DNA of 60,000 bases, taken from positions 25,980,001-26,040,000 of the forward strand of contig CM060731.1 in NCBI GenBank assembly GCA_030704615.1, in the 5' to 3' direction. The notes under the pieces are model-generated. The model saw only the letters and a list, made by a program, of their open reading frames with translations, was not told the DNA's origin and ran no database searches. Positions 33,341-44,639 of this stretch are shown one piece after another; within the stretch, counting starts at the first letter, position 1; each line of letters opens with the position of its first letter. Source of the stretch: Takakia lepidozioides. Lineage: Eukaryota > Streptophyta > Takakiopsida > Takakiales > Takakiaceae. Position numbers and translations under genes: made by a program.

Positions 33341-34328
33341 TACAAAGTGGAAGAACAAAAAGGTATGATGGCATCAACACGAATAAAATTAGCCACAGTA
33401 TTTTGAAAAAAGAAATGAGGACATCGAATAAAAGTCACCTCGTTGGACTCCTCTGGAATTCTCTTCCAGTTCATTTCGGGTGGCAAAACTCTCAAAGTAT
33501 CCCGACGTCCCTCTCCAATGCAACGTGTTTTGTGAGGCATAAGGTCAGTATTGGCATTGAAAATGGACATAATGTTCCCCTTTGTCTGGAGTGTCTATGG
33601 TCGAGGCCGCTTGACGCCACGATTTCCTTGCAAAGATGTCAAACAGCCCTCTTTACTGAGCTTTTTGTACTCCATGTACGTTGACCTTCCAATTCTGTGT
33701 ATTATCCATCATGCTTTCTCACAAACATCAACACCTTCTATCGTAACATACGACCTGCGCGATGCCCCTTCTATGATGTGAAGTCGTTTTGAAACATTCA
33801 ATCCAAGTTCTCTCCTCTCATCGAATGATGAACCCCAAAACGCAGTACGAATTGCCAGGATTTTTCTCCAATCAAAATACTGGCAGCACTGAAGCTTGTA
33901 GCAAGGTTTGCTGCTCACCGACCTCACTTCATATAAAGTACAATTTTTCTTGCACTTTTTTTAGTCCTCCAAATTGGATGGTTTCTTCTTCCTAGTAAAA
34001 TGCCTGTACGTTGCTTTCTCCACGCCTATACGATGGTCGTCATGGTCCATATCACTGCACGATCGCAGGAAATTTTCGAGATCAACGGAGAGTATTCGGG
34101 CATTTTCAAAAGGTCTTGTTTTTGTTAACGGTCATTTCACACTGGACATCAGAGAACCGGATTCTCCAGAGATTGTTCTGGTGACCAGAACCCCAACATC
34201 GTCATCTCGAAGTTTGTCATTCAGAATGATCTCGTTATGAATGCATGCCTAAATTCGGCCATCGAACAGGGCGTTTCCGTCCTCCCCAAGAAGAAGGCAC
34301 TGCAAGTTTCTCCAACAATTTCTCCCAG

Positions 34329-35385
34329 CACTACAACAAATGGGGGGGGTTTGTGACGCCGAGCCCTCGGCGTTTTTTTACAACGTCCCGGCGTCACAAT
34401 CCCCCGCTGCAACACCATTGCGACGCCCAGCCGTCGCAAGGTGGCATGAAGGGGGAAAGAGGGCGCTCGCTGCGACGGATTTTTTTTCTTGCGATGCACT
34501 AGAGTCGCAAATCCAAAATAATATATATATATATATATATTGGATGTTGCGACGCCTCAGCGTCACTGAGGGTGCCTTTGCGACGCCAGGGCGTCGCAAC
34601 AGCATCACCACAATGAGAGTTTTTTTGTTTTTTTTTTTTTTTTTGGGTTTTGCAGCCCTCAACTTCACAAAAGCGTCGCTGGGGGCGCCCCGCGCTAGGA
34701 CGCCCAACGCTCCGACACTAGGGGGTCGCAACGACGTCGCCACATAGAGTCGCAATGGTGTTGTAGTCAGCTGAGGTCATCACAAGGATGTCGCTTGGGG
34801 CGCCTGGCGGTGGGGGGGGGGGCGGGGTGCAACAACGGCGACAAAGCTGGGGCTGGGGCTGGGCACTAAGGCTGTGGAGGTTGCAACTCCCCGGCATCAC
34901 AAGAGGGACCCCCTTAGAATGAACTTGAAGGAAATCTTCATATATATATATATATATATATTTAGATTGTTTTTGTGATACATAGATGTAGTGTAGGTGT
35001 GTTGGTTAGTCTGTAGTGTCTTATAAATGTTATAACGTGGAGGTCTTAGGTTCAAGTATGCATTGCATGATATATGTAGAACAATGAATATATCGCTATT
35101 AGACAGAACCGGAGTCAATGGTCAACGCCGGAGTCAATGGTCAACAAGTTTTTGAAATTCAAATTTCAAATTCAAATTTTCCCGCCTAAATTCAAATGTT
35201 CCCCCTTAAATTGCGACGTCCGGGCGTCGCACTTTGCGACCCCCGGACGGTGCTGCATAGGTTTTGTTTCTTTGGCGACGCCCGGGCGTCGCAAATTTGG
35301 TTCTTCCCCCAACTGCCCGAAAATGGCTGTTTTATGACGCCGCGGCGTGGCTACGGCGTGGAAACCCCCCCCTTTTCCTGTAGTG
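34329..35385. mobile_element. Non-autonomous CACTA-like element with GC-rich hairpins
   Basis: The left end reads CACTACAACAAATGGGGGGG and the right end, on the minus strand, CACTACAGGAAAAGGGGGGG. These are inverted CACTA termini with a shared poly-G stretch. Flanking trinucleotides are CAG and CAA, an imperfect 3-bp duplication. Inside both ends lie palindromes built on GCGACGCC...GGCGTCGC (for example at 34548, 34580, 35213, 35275). The 1057-bp element has no transposase frame. It interrupts the DUF7869-type gene. Confidence 0.85.
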
Positions 35386-35700
35386 CAAGACCTACAGCCG
35401 GATCCCCTTTAGTCTCACCGTTGGATGGAATTTCATTGCTTTCAGTGAATAAACCTTGACAATCACTATCTTCTGTGATGGAATGAGATCCCGGGTTTCT
35501 TTGAGATGCTGAATCCATAGTTTCATGCGGGTGAACATAGGAGACATCCCACACAACTGGAGTCCCAATTGCCTCTTTCAATGTATCAGCATCCATGAGT
35601 CGATAAGGCAGAGGACATGAGCTGAATGCGTCATCACAAAAGATCATGATAACTGAAATGGTAGACGAACACAAGTGGTGTCCGTGGCAAGTTCATTCCC

Positions 35701-37029
35701 CAGAGACATTCAGGAATCTCCTAAGGCAACCACTGACGGAGATCCAGGAAGCGACAGAAACACCCTTTGAGAGGTTCGCAGTGGGAAGTTGGTGTTGTGT
35801 GGAGTTGGACATTATATAGAGGTGACAAGTAACTTTCATCTTGAATCGCTCAAATGGCAATGTGGTATGCTTTCTCTCCCAGATCGATTGCGGCCACCGT
35901 GGATTAAGGCGGAATCGAACAGGTTATTTCAACTCGCGAAATCAAGGTTTCATTGAAAGTGTGCACAATTTTTCATTTATTGACAGCAGCCATTGTCACA
36001 TTAATTATGCAACAACGATAACGGCCGCGATCAGACTGAATTCTATCGTACTTGTACGTTAGTAGGACTACATGTCTGGCATCATTATCGTGCGGCTCTG
36101 ACAGCAGACTCTGGAATAAGTGTGAAGGATGCCGATTCTGACAAGTGGCCGGGAGAAATGAAGTCATGCAGCTAATCGCCACACCTAATACTAGATTGCA
36201 TATTAACAATCGATCATTATAAGCTGGGAGGAATCCGGAGGTGAACCATAAGGCACTTTGAGATTTTTCTGTTTATATTTATCGTGCTGTTACAGTGAAT
36301 AAAACACTTGGGCAGGGCGGGGCATTACAGGCCGGCGCATTGCATTGGACAGCGAGGGCGGTGCATTACAGGTGTGCGTAATGCAGTGTCGTGCCTTGCT
36401 TGCTTGCACATGTTTAATGTAGGGATGGACCCCTCGTGTCGGGTATTCCTCGATAAATGACATTCCCTTTGGCTCTGGACCTTAAATCAAGGAATGCCCG
36501 ATACGAGGGGCCATCTACTATCCTTAAAATAATATGTCACATGGCACTTGCGGGTGTTGTCAGGGAATATTGACGTCTGGTGGTTAACAGCCGAAATTAA
36601 TTGTGGACGGCTCATAATGAGATAATGCTTATATTGTGTGACGAATCCGTAGGTACACCGTTGTGTCCTTTGGCAGATTGCGTTCGAAACGATTGCCTAG
36701 GCATGCCACGTGGGTAGTCACATGTGCGTTTGGGGCGTGGGTTAAGGTTTTGCGGCTTTGAATCTATTTTAAGATTTTTGTAAGCGTGAGGGTTGCAGAG
36801 TGTGACCAATCGCGTCATTACAGTCATTTTGTCTTTTTTTCATTCGTCTGTCCAGTCGTCTGTCCAAACGTGTGTGCATTCGTCTATCAATTTGGAACAA
36901 ATATTGAACTAATTTCATCTGTGTGGATGGACAGTATTAATGTTAGTTTGCGTGGATGGGTCAGAACATCCATTGGGCCGCGCGACCATTCGATTTCGGA
37001 CGGAGGCGATGGTTCAGATCATCCTTGAA
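35701..37029. other. Intergenic region with one long hairpin
   Basis: No gene is seen. It separates the DUF7869-type gene (minus strand) from the repeat-protein gene (plus strand). It holds the inverted repeat at 36424-36515 and a GC-rich stretch at 36310-36400. Confidence 0.5.
36424..36515. repeat. Imperfect inverted repeat, about 26-bp arms
   Basis: GATGGACCCCTCGTGTCGGG...ATTCCT pairs with AGGAATGCCCGATACGAGGG...CCATC with two or three mismatches or bulges around a loop of about 40 bases. It could be a small MITE or a foldback transcript. Confidence 0.6.
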
Positions 37030-37034
37030 GGTCG

Positions 37035-37043
37035 CTTATAAGG
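37035..37043 (+). promoter_or_regulatory. TATA-like box of the repeat-protein gene
   Basis: CTTATAAGG lies about 375 bp upstream of the proposed ATG, followed by a purine-rich leader (GAGAGAAGAGAGCGTGAAAG and similar) without obvious long frames. Confidence 0.4.
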
Positions 37044-37411
37044 GGTGCGCTCTTTGAGCCCGGCCTTTGGGCTTCCCATTTTCTACTCGTAAGCGATGCG
37101 CGAGTGAGAGCTTGACAGTTGAGAGAAGAGAGCGTGAAAGAGAAGACTTTTGGAGCGAGTTTTGCAACGACTGGACACTGGAGCGTGGAGTGAAAGAGAG
37201 CAAATTAGGCTGAGTGCAGAGAGAGGAGAGGGTGAAAGGTGAGAGCTCTTCTAGTGAAATCGGCGAATATGAAGAGCGGGGAGGAGAGACAAAACAGTCG
37301 CGAGTGGAGAGAAACGAGTGCAAAGGCGAGAGCACAAGGCAATTACCGACTTGCAGGCGGAGGTGCGGAAGAGAGTATCAAACGAAGGACTGTGGTTGCA
37401 GGGACACCAAA

Positions 37412-39112
37412 ATGGCCGGCCCAAGCAGGTACAACATTGAAAACTCCCTCTTTTCGTCTTCTGTTTCATGTTTTGTGTTCATGTTCTCGATTCATGTGGT
37501 TCATGTCAATTCGTTTGGCTTCATTCTATGCTACACTGCACTGTCTTCATTGCACTCTCATCTGTGCTTCAGTGCTTCAATCCGTGCTTCAGTGCACATT
37601 TGGTTTCTGTTTCATTGTCTGATTCGTTGTTTGCTTCTTTCCTGCTTCATGCTCTGTCAATTCATTTCACTCTTGCTCCATTCTATGCTTCAGTGCACTC
37701 CTGCTTCATTGCTTCATTGTTGTTTTTCAATTCACCGATGGTTTATAAGGTGGTTTTGTGTGGTGGTTTTGTGTGCAATAGGGTTTCTATGTGCTTGTTC
37801 CGGTAGATTAGGTAATGGTTTAGGGTGGCGGGAGATTACCATGCTGGTTGTATAGCTTGTTTTGTTCAATGTGGTGGTGTTTTGAGGACAGTGGTTTCGG
37901 AATAGTCCGGATGTTTATTTCTCAACCGTTTTCTTGATCTCCAAATCCAGCGTTAGTTTGTTCATGTCAATATATTGTTGATGCATTTCTTCCCATTCCA
38001 TTTCAATTCTCGCCCGCCCCGCCATATCCAATTTTGCCCAATTTGGCAATTCTGAAAAACCACGATAGCCTAGTCTACTTGTATGCCACACTAGACATAG
38101 GCTAACATTAGGCTTCTTGCATGCCAGAGTAGACTATTCGTAGACCCATGTCATGCACATGAGGAACAAAAAACTGGAACCTCCACTGCCCAGTGGAGGT
38201 TCGTGTGATGTCTGTTTGGGGAAGCTGAAAGACATTTTTTTAAAAGTAAGGACGAAATCGGATAATTCGGGGAAAAATAAAAATCATTGTGAGAGGATGT
38301 GGGAACGATTGATGGAATGATACGTGTGACATTGTAAGTGTAACACATACTTTCTAACGAGATTGGATTACGATAATTGGGAACCTCCACTAGCTAGTGG
38401 AGGTTCGATATTTTTTTGGGTCAGCCAGTTACACACTCTGATAATTTTTTCTGTCAGTATGAGAAAGAGGAGCGTGGGTGTGGAACCGGTGTCTGACGAT
38501 GAGTACAAGACCGTCAGCTTAAAGTGGAGCAGGAGACGGTGTTCGGTAGACGTGATGGAAGCGGACCATCCAGATCAAGAACATGATGTTTTGAAACCAG
38601 ATGAAAAATCCAGTTGGGGGTTTACCGAGCCGAACAAAGTGTTTGGGATTGACGAAAATGTGACTGTAGAATCCCCACGAAACGCAGCCGAATCTCCCAA
38701 AAATAGACCTCAAGACTACTCCACGGATACCCTGGCGGAAATAAGAGATAGCGTTCATGAACACTCTGATGTCTATGGATCTCTTGCCTACTCCCAAGAT
38801 TCTCCGACATACAACCCTCCAGACTACTCCCCAGACACTTTGGCAGCGGTACGAGAGACAATTTTTGGATTTCCCACATCTCTGGGTTCCTCGCCAGCAT
38901 CTCCTGTATCCACCAAAGGATCTCCAGGATATTACCCTCCACACTTTTCCCTGGACACTACAATGAGAGAGGGAGTCCTTGAACCCCTGGACGTCTCTGG
39001 ATCTCTAGGATACTCCCCTGCGTCTCATGATAGTGTCACCGGATCCCCGACATATACCCCTCCAAACTATTCCCCTGATGCACTCAGGGCGATCAGAAGG
39101 AGCATTTTGTAG
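37412..39112 (+). CDS. Two-exon gene for an unfamiliar SPxYxPPxYSPDTL repeat protein
   Basis: Proposed exon 1 is 37412-37428 (AAAATGGCC start context, ending AGCAG before GTACAA). Exon 2 is 38458-39112, after TTTTTTCTGTCAG. Phases agree (AG joins T), giving MAGPSS followed by MRKRSVGVEPVSDDEYKTVS, 223 residues. After a basic, then acidic, N-terminal half come four imperfect repeats of 37-41 residues. Each starts SPxYxPPxYSPDTLAAxRExI (the first ESPKNRPQDYSTDTLAEIRD) and ends xDVxGSLGYSPAS or similar. No signal peptide or membrane segment is visible; the protein is Ser/Pro-rich and probably largely disordered. I do not recognise a family. An alternative is a single-exon protein starting at 38459 or 38363, but the splice model explains the ATG and pyrimidine tract better. 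The 1.03-kb intron contains two 26-bp palindromes. Confidence 0.6.
38177..38202. repeat. 26-bp near-perfect palindrome, copy 1
   Basis: GAACCTCCACT, centre GCCC, AGTGGAGGTTC. It lies in the intron of the repeat-protein gene. A copy differing at one base lies at 33316-33340. Confidence 0.8.
38381..38406. repeat. 26-bp perfect palindrome, copy 2
   Basis: GAACCTCCACT, centre AGCT, AGTGGAGGTTC, 178 bp after copy 1 and in the same intron. Together the two bound a 230-bp segment. Confidence 0.85.
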
Positions 39113-39462
39113 TGGTTGGGTATGCCGCAGACTTGTCTAAGTATAGTAGACGAATTCTTTGCGAGAAGTCCCTGAGTATTTTTTGGAGGTAACACAATTT
39201 TAAGTGAATCTGGACTAAAGTTTGGTCCAGAAATAAGGAGAAATATCTGAATAAGTATTTTTTAAATCATTTAAATGAATTTAAATGGATCATTTTAAAT
39301 ATAAATATAAAGATATAAATAATTGTTTGTCTATTAATATATAATATGAGCAATAAAGAAACATTATGTATAAACTTCAGGAGAAAAAGTAGTTTCTATT
39401 TGGCTCATAAAGCAAGTTCCACTATTCACTCGACGTTTAGTAAGATTTGAATGAGATACCAA

Positions 39463-39680
39463 CAGTCAGTAGCTCAGTTGGTGAAGTGCACTGAATGCCA
39501 CCCAGATGATTATGGGGTCAAATCTTGCTACTGACGAGTGTGGTATGTTCCTGGGTGGTGTCCCATTCCAACGCCACATGGCGGGGTTACTGTGAAAGAG
39601 GTTATACTATTAAGGGGGCCTGATTTGTGAGCTGTCGCTCCCAGGTGTTTCCATTACATTAAAAAATAAATTAAAAAAAC
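39463..39680 (+). mobile_element. tRNA-derived SINE
   Basis: GTAGCTCAGTTGGTGAAGTG (A box) and GGGGTCAAATCTTGC (B box) make a tRNA-like head whose flanking GTCAGTA and TACTGAC pair perfectly. A body of about 140 bp follows, ending TTTCCATTACATTAAAAAA, an A-rich tail. Size and order fit a plant SINE. A target duplication was not found. Confidence 0.6.
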
Positions 39681-39699
39681 GGGTGTCAGGTGATAACTC

Positions 39700-41690
39700 G
39701 CTTCATGATCCGCAGCCTGATGGATGATTGGATCACCAGTCATATTCGTAACCGCTGGGGAGTAAGTATGTTGCTCGTATGCTTCTGGAGAGTGGCTCGG
39801 TGGTGAGTACGTTGATGGAGAGAGTGACGTTTTCTGCGAAATCTTCAAGGAAATAGTGTTGGGTGACCAGTCGAGGTTCATCTGTGACGGGCTGTGGTAC
39901 TTCTGACGATTTATTGTAAAGCACTCGTAAACTGATCACCAACTAAATAATCTCAAAACTTACTAACCACCAACTAACTGATTGGAGCTGTCACAAGCAA
40001 TGTCAAAAATCCTATTTACTGCTAAGTGTTTGATGCTATTGTTGTTCCTGTAGCTGAATTGTATAATAGTCGTTTTGCTATTCCCATACGAACAGTATCA
40101 GGTCCCCAGAGACTGTCATATTCAGACTCCCGTATCAGCCACGACCCACCATCATTGACCAATATATAAAACCATCAGTTGCATGTCAGCTGAGAATTAG
40201 ATCTTCGATTCATTGTATGCGACTCCAGAGAAACACCCTATCCCACAAGTAGTTGGCCAGTAGCTTGAGATATTTCTCCGGGCTGTGATTGAATGAACTT
40301 GAGATTTCATTCTTAGCTGATGGTTTCATGTAGGTGGTGCCTGATTCTAATTTCGGAATATGACAGTCTCAGTGGACCTGATGTTGTTGGAATGGGAATA
40401 GAAAAAAGACTCCTATAGAAATCAGCTACATGAACATACACAGTATCAAGCACCTTGAAGTACATATGATTGTTGAGATTGTTTGCACAGATTGTTAGCG
40501 ACGGTGTTCCTCCTTTGGCGTCCAGTCCACATGAAAACGACGAGAATGTCGCTGGAGATTGACGTTCAATTGCTGATATTATGCCTCTTCGTAACACCAT
40601 TTTGGTGTGCAATGATGGACATCAGAACATGTCAGCTCTTAGAAAAGCACACGTGATTGCGCGATGTTAATCGTTGGTGTTCCTCAAAAGAATAACGGAT
40701 CTCCAAATGAAGGATATAGGAACAAAAAAAAACACCACGAGGATGTTGTCAATTGTTGGAGATCGGATTATGCAACTAGGGAGAATGACTTCAAACAACT
40801 TAAAGACTAGAATTATAAGATACTTGAATTATCCGCCAAGGAACAAGTGACACCATCAGCCCAGATGATTTGAGTGCGTGTTCTGAAACACATCAATGAA
40901 TCATCCAGGATGATGGTGTGAAATATTCCGGGACGGATTATCCGAATATCTTGAGTTCCCTCGCTGTAACTGACCTGCAATAACTCACTATGCCTGTAGA
41001 ATCATCACATCTTCAAATGACAACATTTTCGTTGTTGAATGCGTGAGCATAGAAAAAACATCACTTCGACCAATCACATGTGGCACTATTGAGGTAATAT
41101 AACACTTTGGCAGTCGGCTAGAGAACCAGGACGATGCTAAATTCCGTTTTTCGAACCACGAGTGATCGCGTGACAGATCTCTGCCTCTACCACCATTGAG
41201 AACCCCAAAGAGCCGAGTGCATCCAGATTTCAATCAACCACAGTGGTGCCATCAGTTCGTCAGGGAATGAATTTCGAAGCCGCCAAAATTACTTCAATCC
41301 ATTTGAAGAGTGATTTTAACAGAGCTTCGCAATCCGCTCAGGAACAAATGAGACGACCATCGTGGGAGCTTGAATTACGAGTTAGGAACCTGAATTCAGT
41401 CATAGATGATGATCTTGTCACTTGTTCCCCATCGTAATATGAAAACATCGGAAAATTTCTTCTCCCCCAACCTCCTCCAGCCTCCAACCTGATATGTTAT
41501 TGCTTAAACTGATAATGAAATCAACTTGTTTTGATAACATCTGATGGCACTGCTGATCCATGCTAGCTCCACAAGAGGATATATGAAGGAATCACGCGTG
41601 ATTTCTCTCAAACTTCGATGACTAACATTACAGCTGACATAACATTGATAAAGTTAAATAACGTATGTGTGTAATGAACAGGCCGGCCAT
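39700..41690. other. No convincing gene
   Basis: Several minus-strand frames of 60-100 codons exist, including one at 39654-39881 with STYSPPSHSPEAYEQHTYSP. This faintly echoes the repeat of the 38.5-39.1 kb protein. None has supporting splice structure or a recognised domain. Confidence 0.4.
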
Positions 41691-41693
41691 AAT

Positions 41694-42935
41694 TTAATTC
41701 ATCAATAACACAGAGTTGCTTCCCAAACGGCTCACACTCAACGCATATGTTCGAGATCGCCGTTGGTTACCACTGATGGCAGAATTCTGTGCACCCGAGG
41801 AGATGAATACAATAGGAGATTGATGTAAGATATGACCAGACACCTCACTAGTAGTTGTACTTGATGACCTTGACAAACGTAAAGCCTCGCGGTCCCTCCG
41901 CTCAGCCTTACGTTGCCGTTCCTCTTTCTTCTCCTGTCGAATTTGATTCTGAACTTGATACTGGAATATAACTGTGTGGAGGCAGCACAGAAGGGAATTA
42001 TTAAAGAAAATACAAAGATCATTGAAATATCATTGAGCTCACAAAAGTCATGTGAAGTCTACATACGTATAAGTACAAATGGAGGTTGAAGTAAAGCTGA
42101 TGGACTACACACAAAATAGGGCAATGTTAAACTACGTACCCAGATAATCGGGATCTTTTTGAGGGGGGGTGCCAAACAGAAGCATCAATAAATCTTCCAA
42201 ACTAGGACCAGTAGACGTGATTTCGATCTATCGGAGGGCCGGAAGATTTGCAGGAGTTCTTGCCGACGTAATCAACAACAGACTGGGCTCCAATCAAGCT
42301 AGAGAGAAAAGGCCACAAAGCTTTGGTGAGGTCAACCAAATCCTCCAAATTGCTTGATTCCTTGAATGTGATGGGGAAGACTCCAGTATTCACTGGGTTT
42401 TGGAGTGCCTTGGATGGGTCTTCGTCGACCAATAGAATTTGTCCTTGCCTAACAAATTCTTTCCCACTAAAATTTATGAGAATACTCTTAATATCTTTAA
42501 TAAGATATTTCATTCCAGGCTTAATATGTCCAACTGTATCTGTGCAATGCTCGGCAGACCATATGAAACGAAATTGTTTCATAATTTCCGGAGGAACGAA
42601 ACACTCCAACATCTTGAATACAGTATCCCTCTCAGAGCAAGACCAAATCGCTACATGAAAATGAGTCAATGCAAGTCGAAGAAACTCCAGCACTCCAGGT
42701 CTTGGAACCACAAATGGTGTTGCGGGTACCCGAATTGTTACTTTCCTCAAGTGGAACCTCTGTTTAAACAACTCTCCTCCGGTAGGACTCCGGTAGGAGG
42801 TGGCTTGTAGCAAAGAAGTCCATTGACACTCAGTACCGGCAACATGAGTTTGTGTTTCCGGACACCACACATTTCTTGAGTAACAACGTTCTGAACCATC
42901 CGAAAGAGCCCATTAGTTTTTTTTATCTGACCCAA
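41694..42935 (-). pseudogene. FCP1/NIF-type (HAD superfamily) phosphatase-like gene, disrupted
   Basis: The main frame (42202-42870) contains RPGVLEFLRLALTHFHVAIW, then SCSERDTVFKMLECF, KPGMKYLIKDIKSI, and ILLVDEDPSKALQNPVNTGV, the order seen in plant NLI-interacting-factor/FCP1-like phosphatases. Just upstream, in another frame, is KHKLMLPVLSVNGLLCYKPP. In relatives this reads LDVNGLL, so the nucleophilic Asp appears to be Ser (AGT). The two frames part at 42780-42802, where an 11-bp unit (CCTACCGGAGT/CCTACCGGAGG on the minus strand) is duplicated; a single unit would keep one frame. A last exon with acceptor near 41972 encodes a charged segment (EKKEERQRKAERRDREAL) and ends SNSVLLMN. A donor GTACGT lies at 42134-42139. 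The loss of the Asp, the shift and a further frame problem near 42230 indicate a pseudogene. Confidence 0.7.
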
Positions 42936-44339
42936 AAATTAGGTATTTCCAATACATTTTGCAACTCAAAAAATGCCACGACATACTTGCGTTTTGTGGT
43001 TCACCTAGTTTCTATACCCTGATTTTCAAATGGAATATTTTGCGAAGGTAATATTTTTAGCATTACGACATCCAATTGAGACTTGAGACAAAAAATCACA
43101 ATTGGGAGTCTTTAAGTTTCCTGCAACCACGTTCGACCGCACGAGGTTACTTTGTGTAAAGTTGTGTCGACAATGTAAATGATATATATAATAATTACTA
43201 GGAAGCCAGAACCTGTCGTTTGGACAATGCCCGCCAGAAAAAACACGACACGTAATAGCTCTAAGAAAATTACCGCGGTGGAGGCGGAGAAAGCACGAGC
43301 AAATTTGGATAAGGCCAATCAACAGTCAGACAATGAAGACAATGCAACCTCGGACGGAGAACAAGGTTGACAATGACATATTGTGGAGGTTCACTCCTCG
43401 GCATGTTTTCAAGAATAAAACTAATGTTTTACCTCCACTCTCCATTTGTTTTTCTTCACGTGTTCAAATACTAATCTACCTTCTTTGCCAGCCACCAGCT
43501 TTTTTCTGGACCTCATCTCTGTAACGTTTCAGGAACCTCGAGTGATCATCCGGAGTTCCTAGTTTTCCTAATGTCACTACTTCCTTCTCTTTGCGGTTCC
43601 TCTCTCACATTACACCCATTTTTTTTGGTTCTCTGGTTCTCACCAAAGTGTCTTCTCCTCAACAGATTCGCCCATCTCCTTCATTCTCGGTCCACATGGT
43701 CGTATTGTTGGGCTCAATATGATTAGTCTAAAAAATGTCCTAAGTATAAACCGCGTGGCAATTTGTGAAAGTTGTTGCTTCAATGGACAAGCTTTCTCGC
43801 GGTTTACTGCTTGTGAATCTTGTGAATCTTGTGAATCTTCTCCCATTACTCGTCAGTAGCTTTCTGTAAGTTTGGCTTCAAGTACAGAGTTACATTTCAT
43901 TTACTGCCTTTTCGGACTATCTTAAGATTCTTCACAATTTTCTTCGTCGCTAATCAGTCCTGAACCTCGCTTTGCCACCCGTTATTCCATGTCATCTCAG
44001 GTCAATTTATCTTGGGTCTGTTTATCTTATTAGGACCTTCTAAAGATAATACTTCTGGGGCCTTCAGTCCTTACATTGTCCTCACCTTAAACCATATACC
44101 CTAAACCTAATTCGAATGTTTGATGCACATTCTTCAACGGTTACAAGGTTGGGCATAATAGAATGGCCCTTGGGATATTTCATTCAAGTCTTTTCTTAGG
44201 TTACAAGTCACTTGTACGCTTTCCCATATTTTTTGGTCCATTCATACCCAGTAGTATGTTTACTACACTACTCAACTCCGTACCCTAGAACCTAATTCCA
44301 ATGTCTGATGCCTATTATTGCTTCTAGTTTTGGGTGCGG
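42936..44339. other. No convincing gene
   Basis: A short basic frame on the plus strand (43227-43370, MPARKNTTRNSSKK...) ends without continuation. The triplicated GAATCTTGT word at 43815-43840 is a short microsatellite. Confidence 0.4.
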
Positions 44340-44600
44340 TCGAAGTAGATGGACAGCAGCAGCGCTGACGGCACAGTATATTTGACAAAATCAGGCACCT
44401 AATATACAAGACCAGTACAGCTTCCGAAAAAGAACTAGTGCCTCAAGCAGGGAGGCCATGTATAGTGCGTTTCAGCCTAAGCACATGAGTGAGATGGCTG
44501 GAGGTGGACTGCAGTAGCAATATATAGCACTGATCAAGTAGGCAGAAGCAGGCCTTGGGCAATAATCAATTAGACGCTGCTCCATAAAGTTCTGATTATG
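44340..44600. repeat. Dispersed repeat, copy 3
   Basis: It matches 19895-20110 from GTAGATGGACAGCAGCAGCG to CAATTAGACGCTGCTC, with one extra stretch of about 45 bp (CTAAGCACATGAGTGAGATG...). Confidence 0.8.
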
Positions 44601-44639
44601 CTCAATGTAGCACTCCTGCTCTGATTGAGTTTTGGAGAG

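Larger units (their letters stand above)
31483..35700 (-). pseudogene. DUF7869-type protein gene, broken (probable transposon-derived gene)
   Basis: Minus-strand pieces in order: an N-terminal segment (ATG near 35596, MDADTLKEAIGTPVVWDVSY); a CACTA-like insertion (34329-35385); a segment with QCLLLGEDGNALFDGRI then an in-frame stop; a Cys-rich part (KNCTLYEV...CCQYFDWRKILAIR...CEKA); and the C-terminal half (32030-33088, 352 codons). That last piece contains LYLQMDNSSKDNKNRWMFVF and FLMVGHTHEDIDGSFRYLSK, which I recognise as the DUF7869 signature. The D..D and HTHEDID residues resemble an RNase H-like active site; that reading is inference. A last piece (31483-31944) reads VKVEWWRLKKGGNPSYLERY...NVVWTMPP. 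Stops, a frame break at about 31950-32030 and the insertion make it non-functional. The family is often repeated in plant and animal genomes, suggesting mobile origin. Confidence 0.75.

Noticed and set aside
34378-34755. Minus-strand ORF of 125 codons with poly-Lys
   Set aside because: It lies entirely within the CACTA-like element and is driven by its GC-rich palindromes and a poly-T run.
37214-37855. 213-codon plus-strand ORF
   Set aside because: It overlaps the leader, first exon and intron of the repeat-protein gene. The protein is a low-complexity hydrophobic/Cys stretch from TGCTTCAGTGC-type repeats.
39465-39535. A functional tRNA gene
   Set aside because: The seven-base acceptor-like pairing is perfect, but the T arm and anticodon arm do not fold and the sequence continues into a SINE-like body with an A-rich tail.
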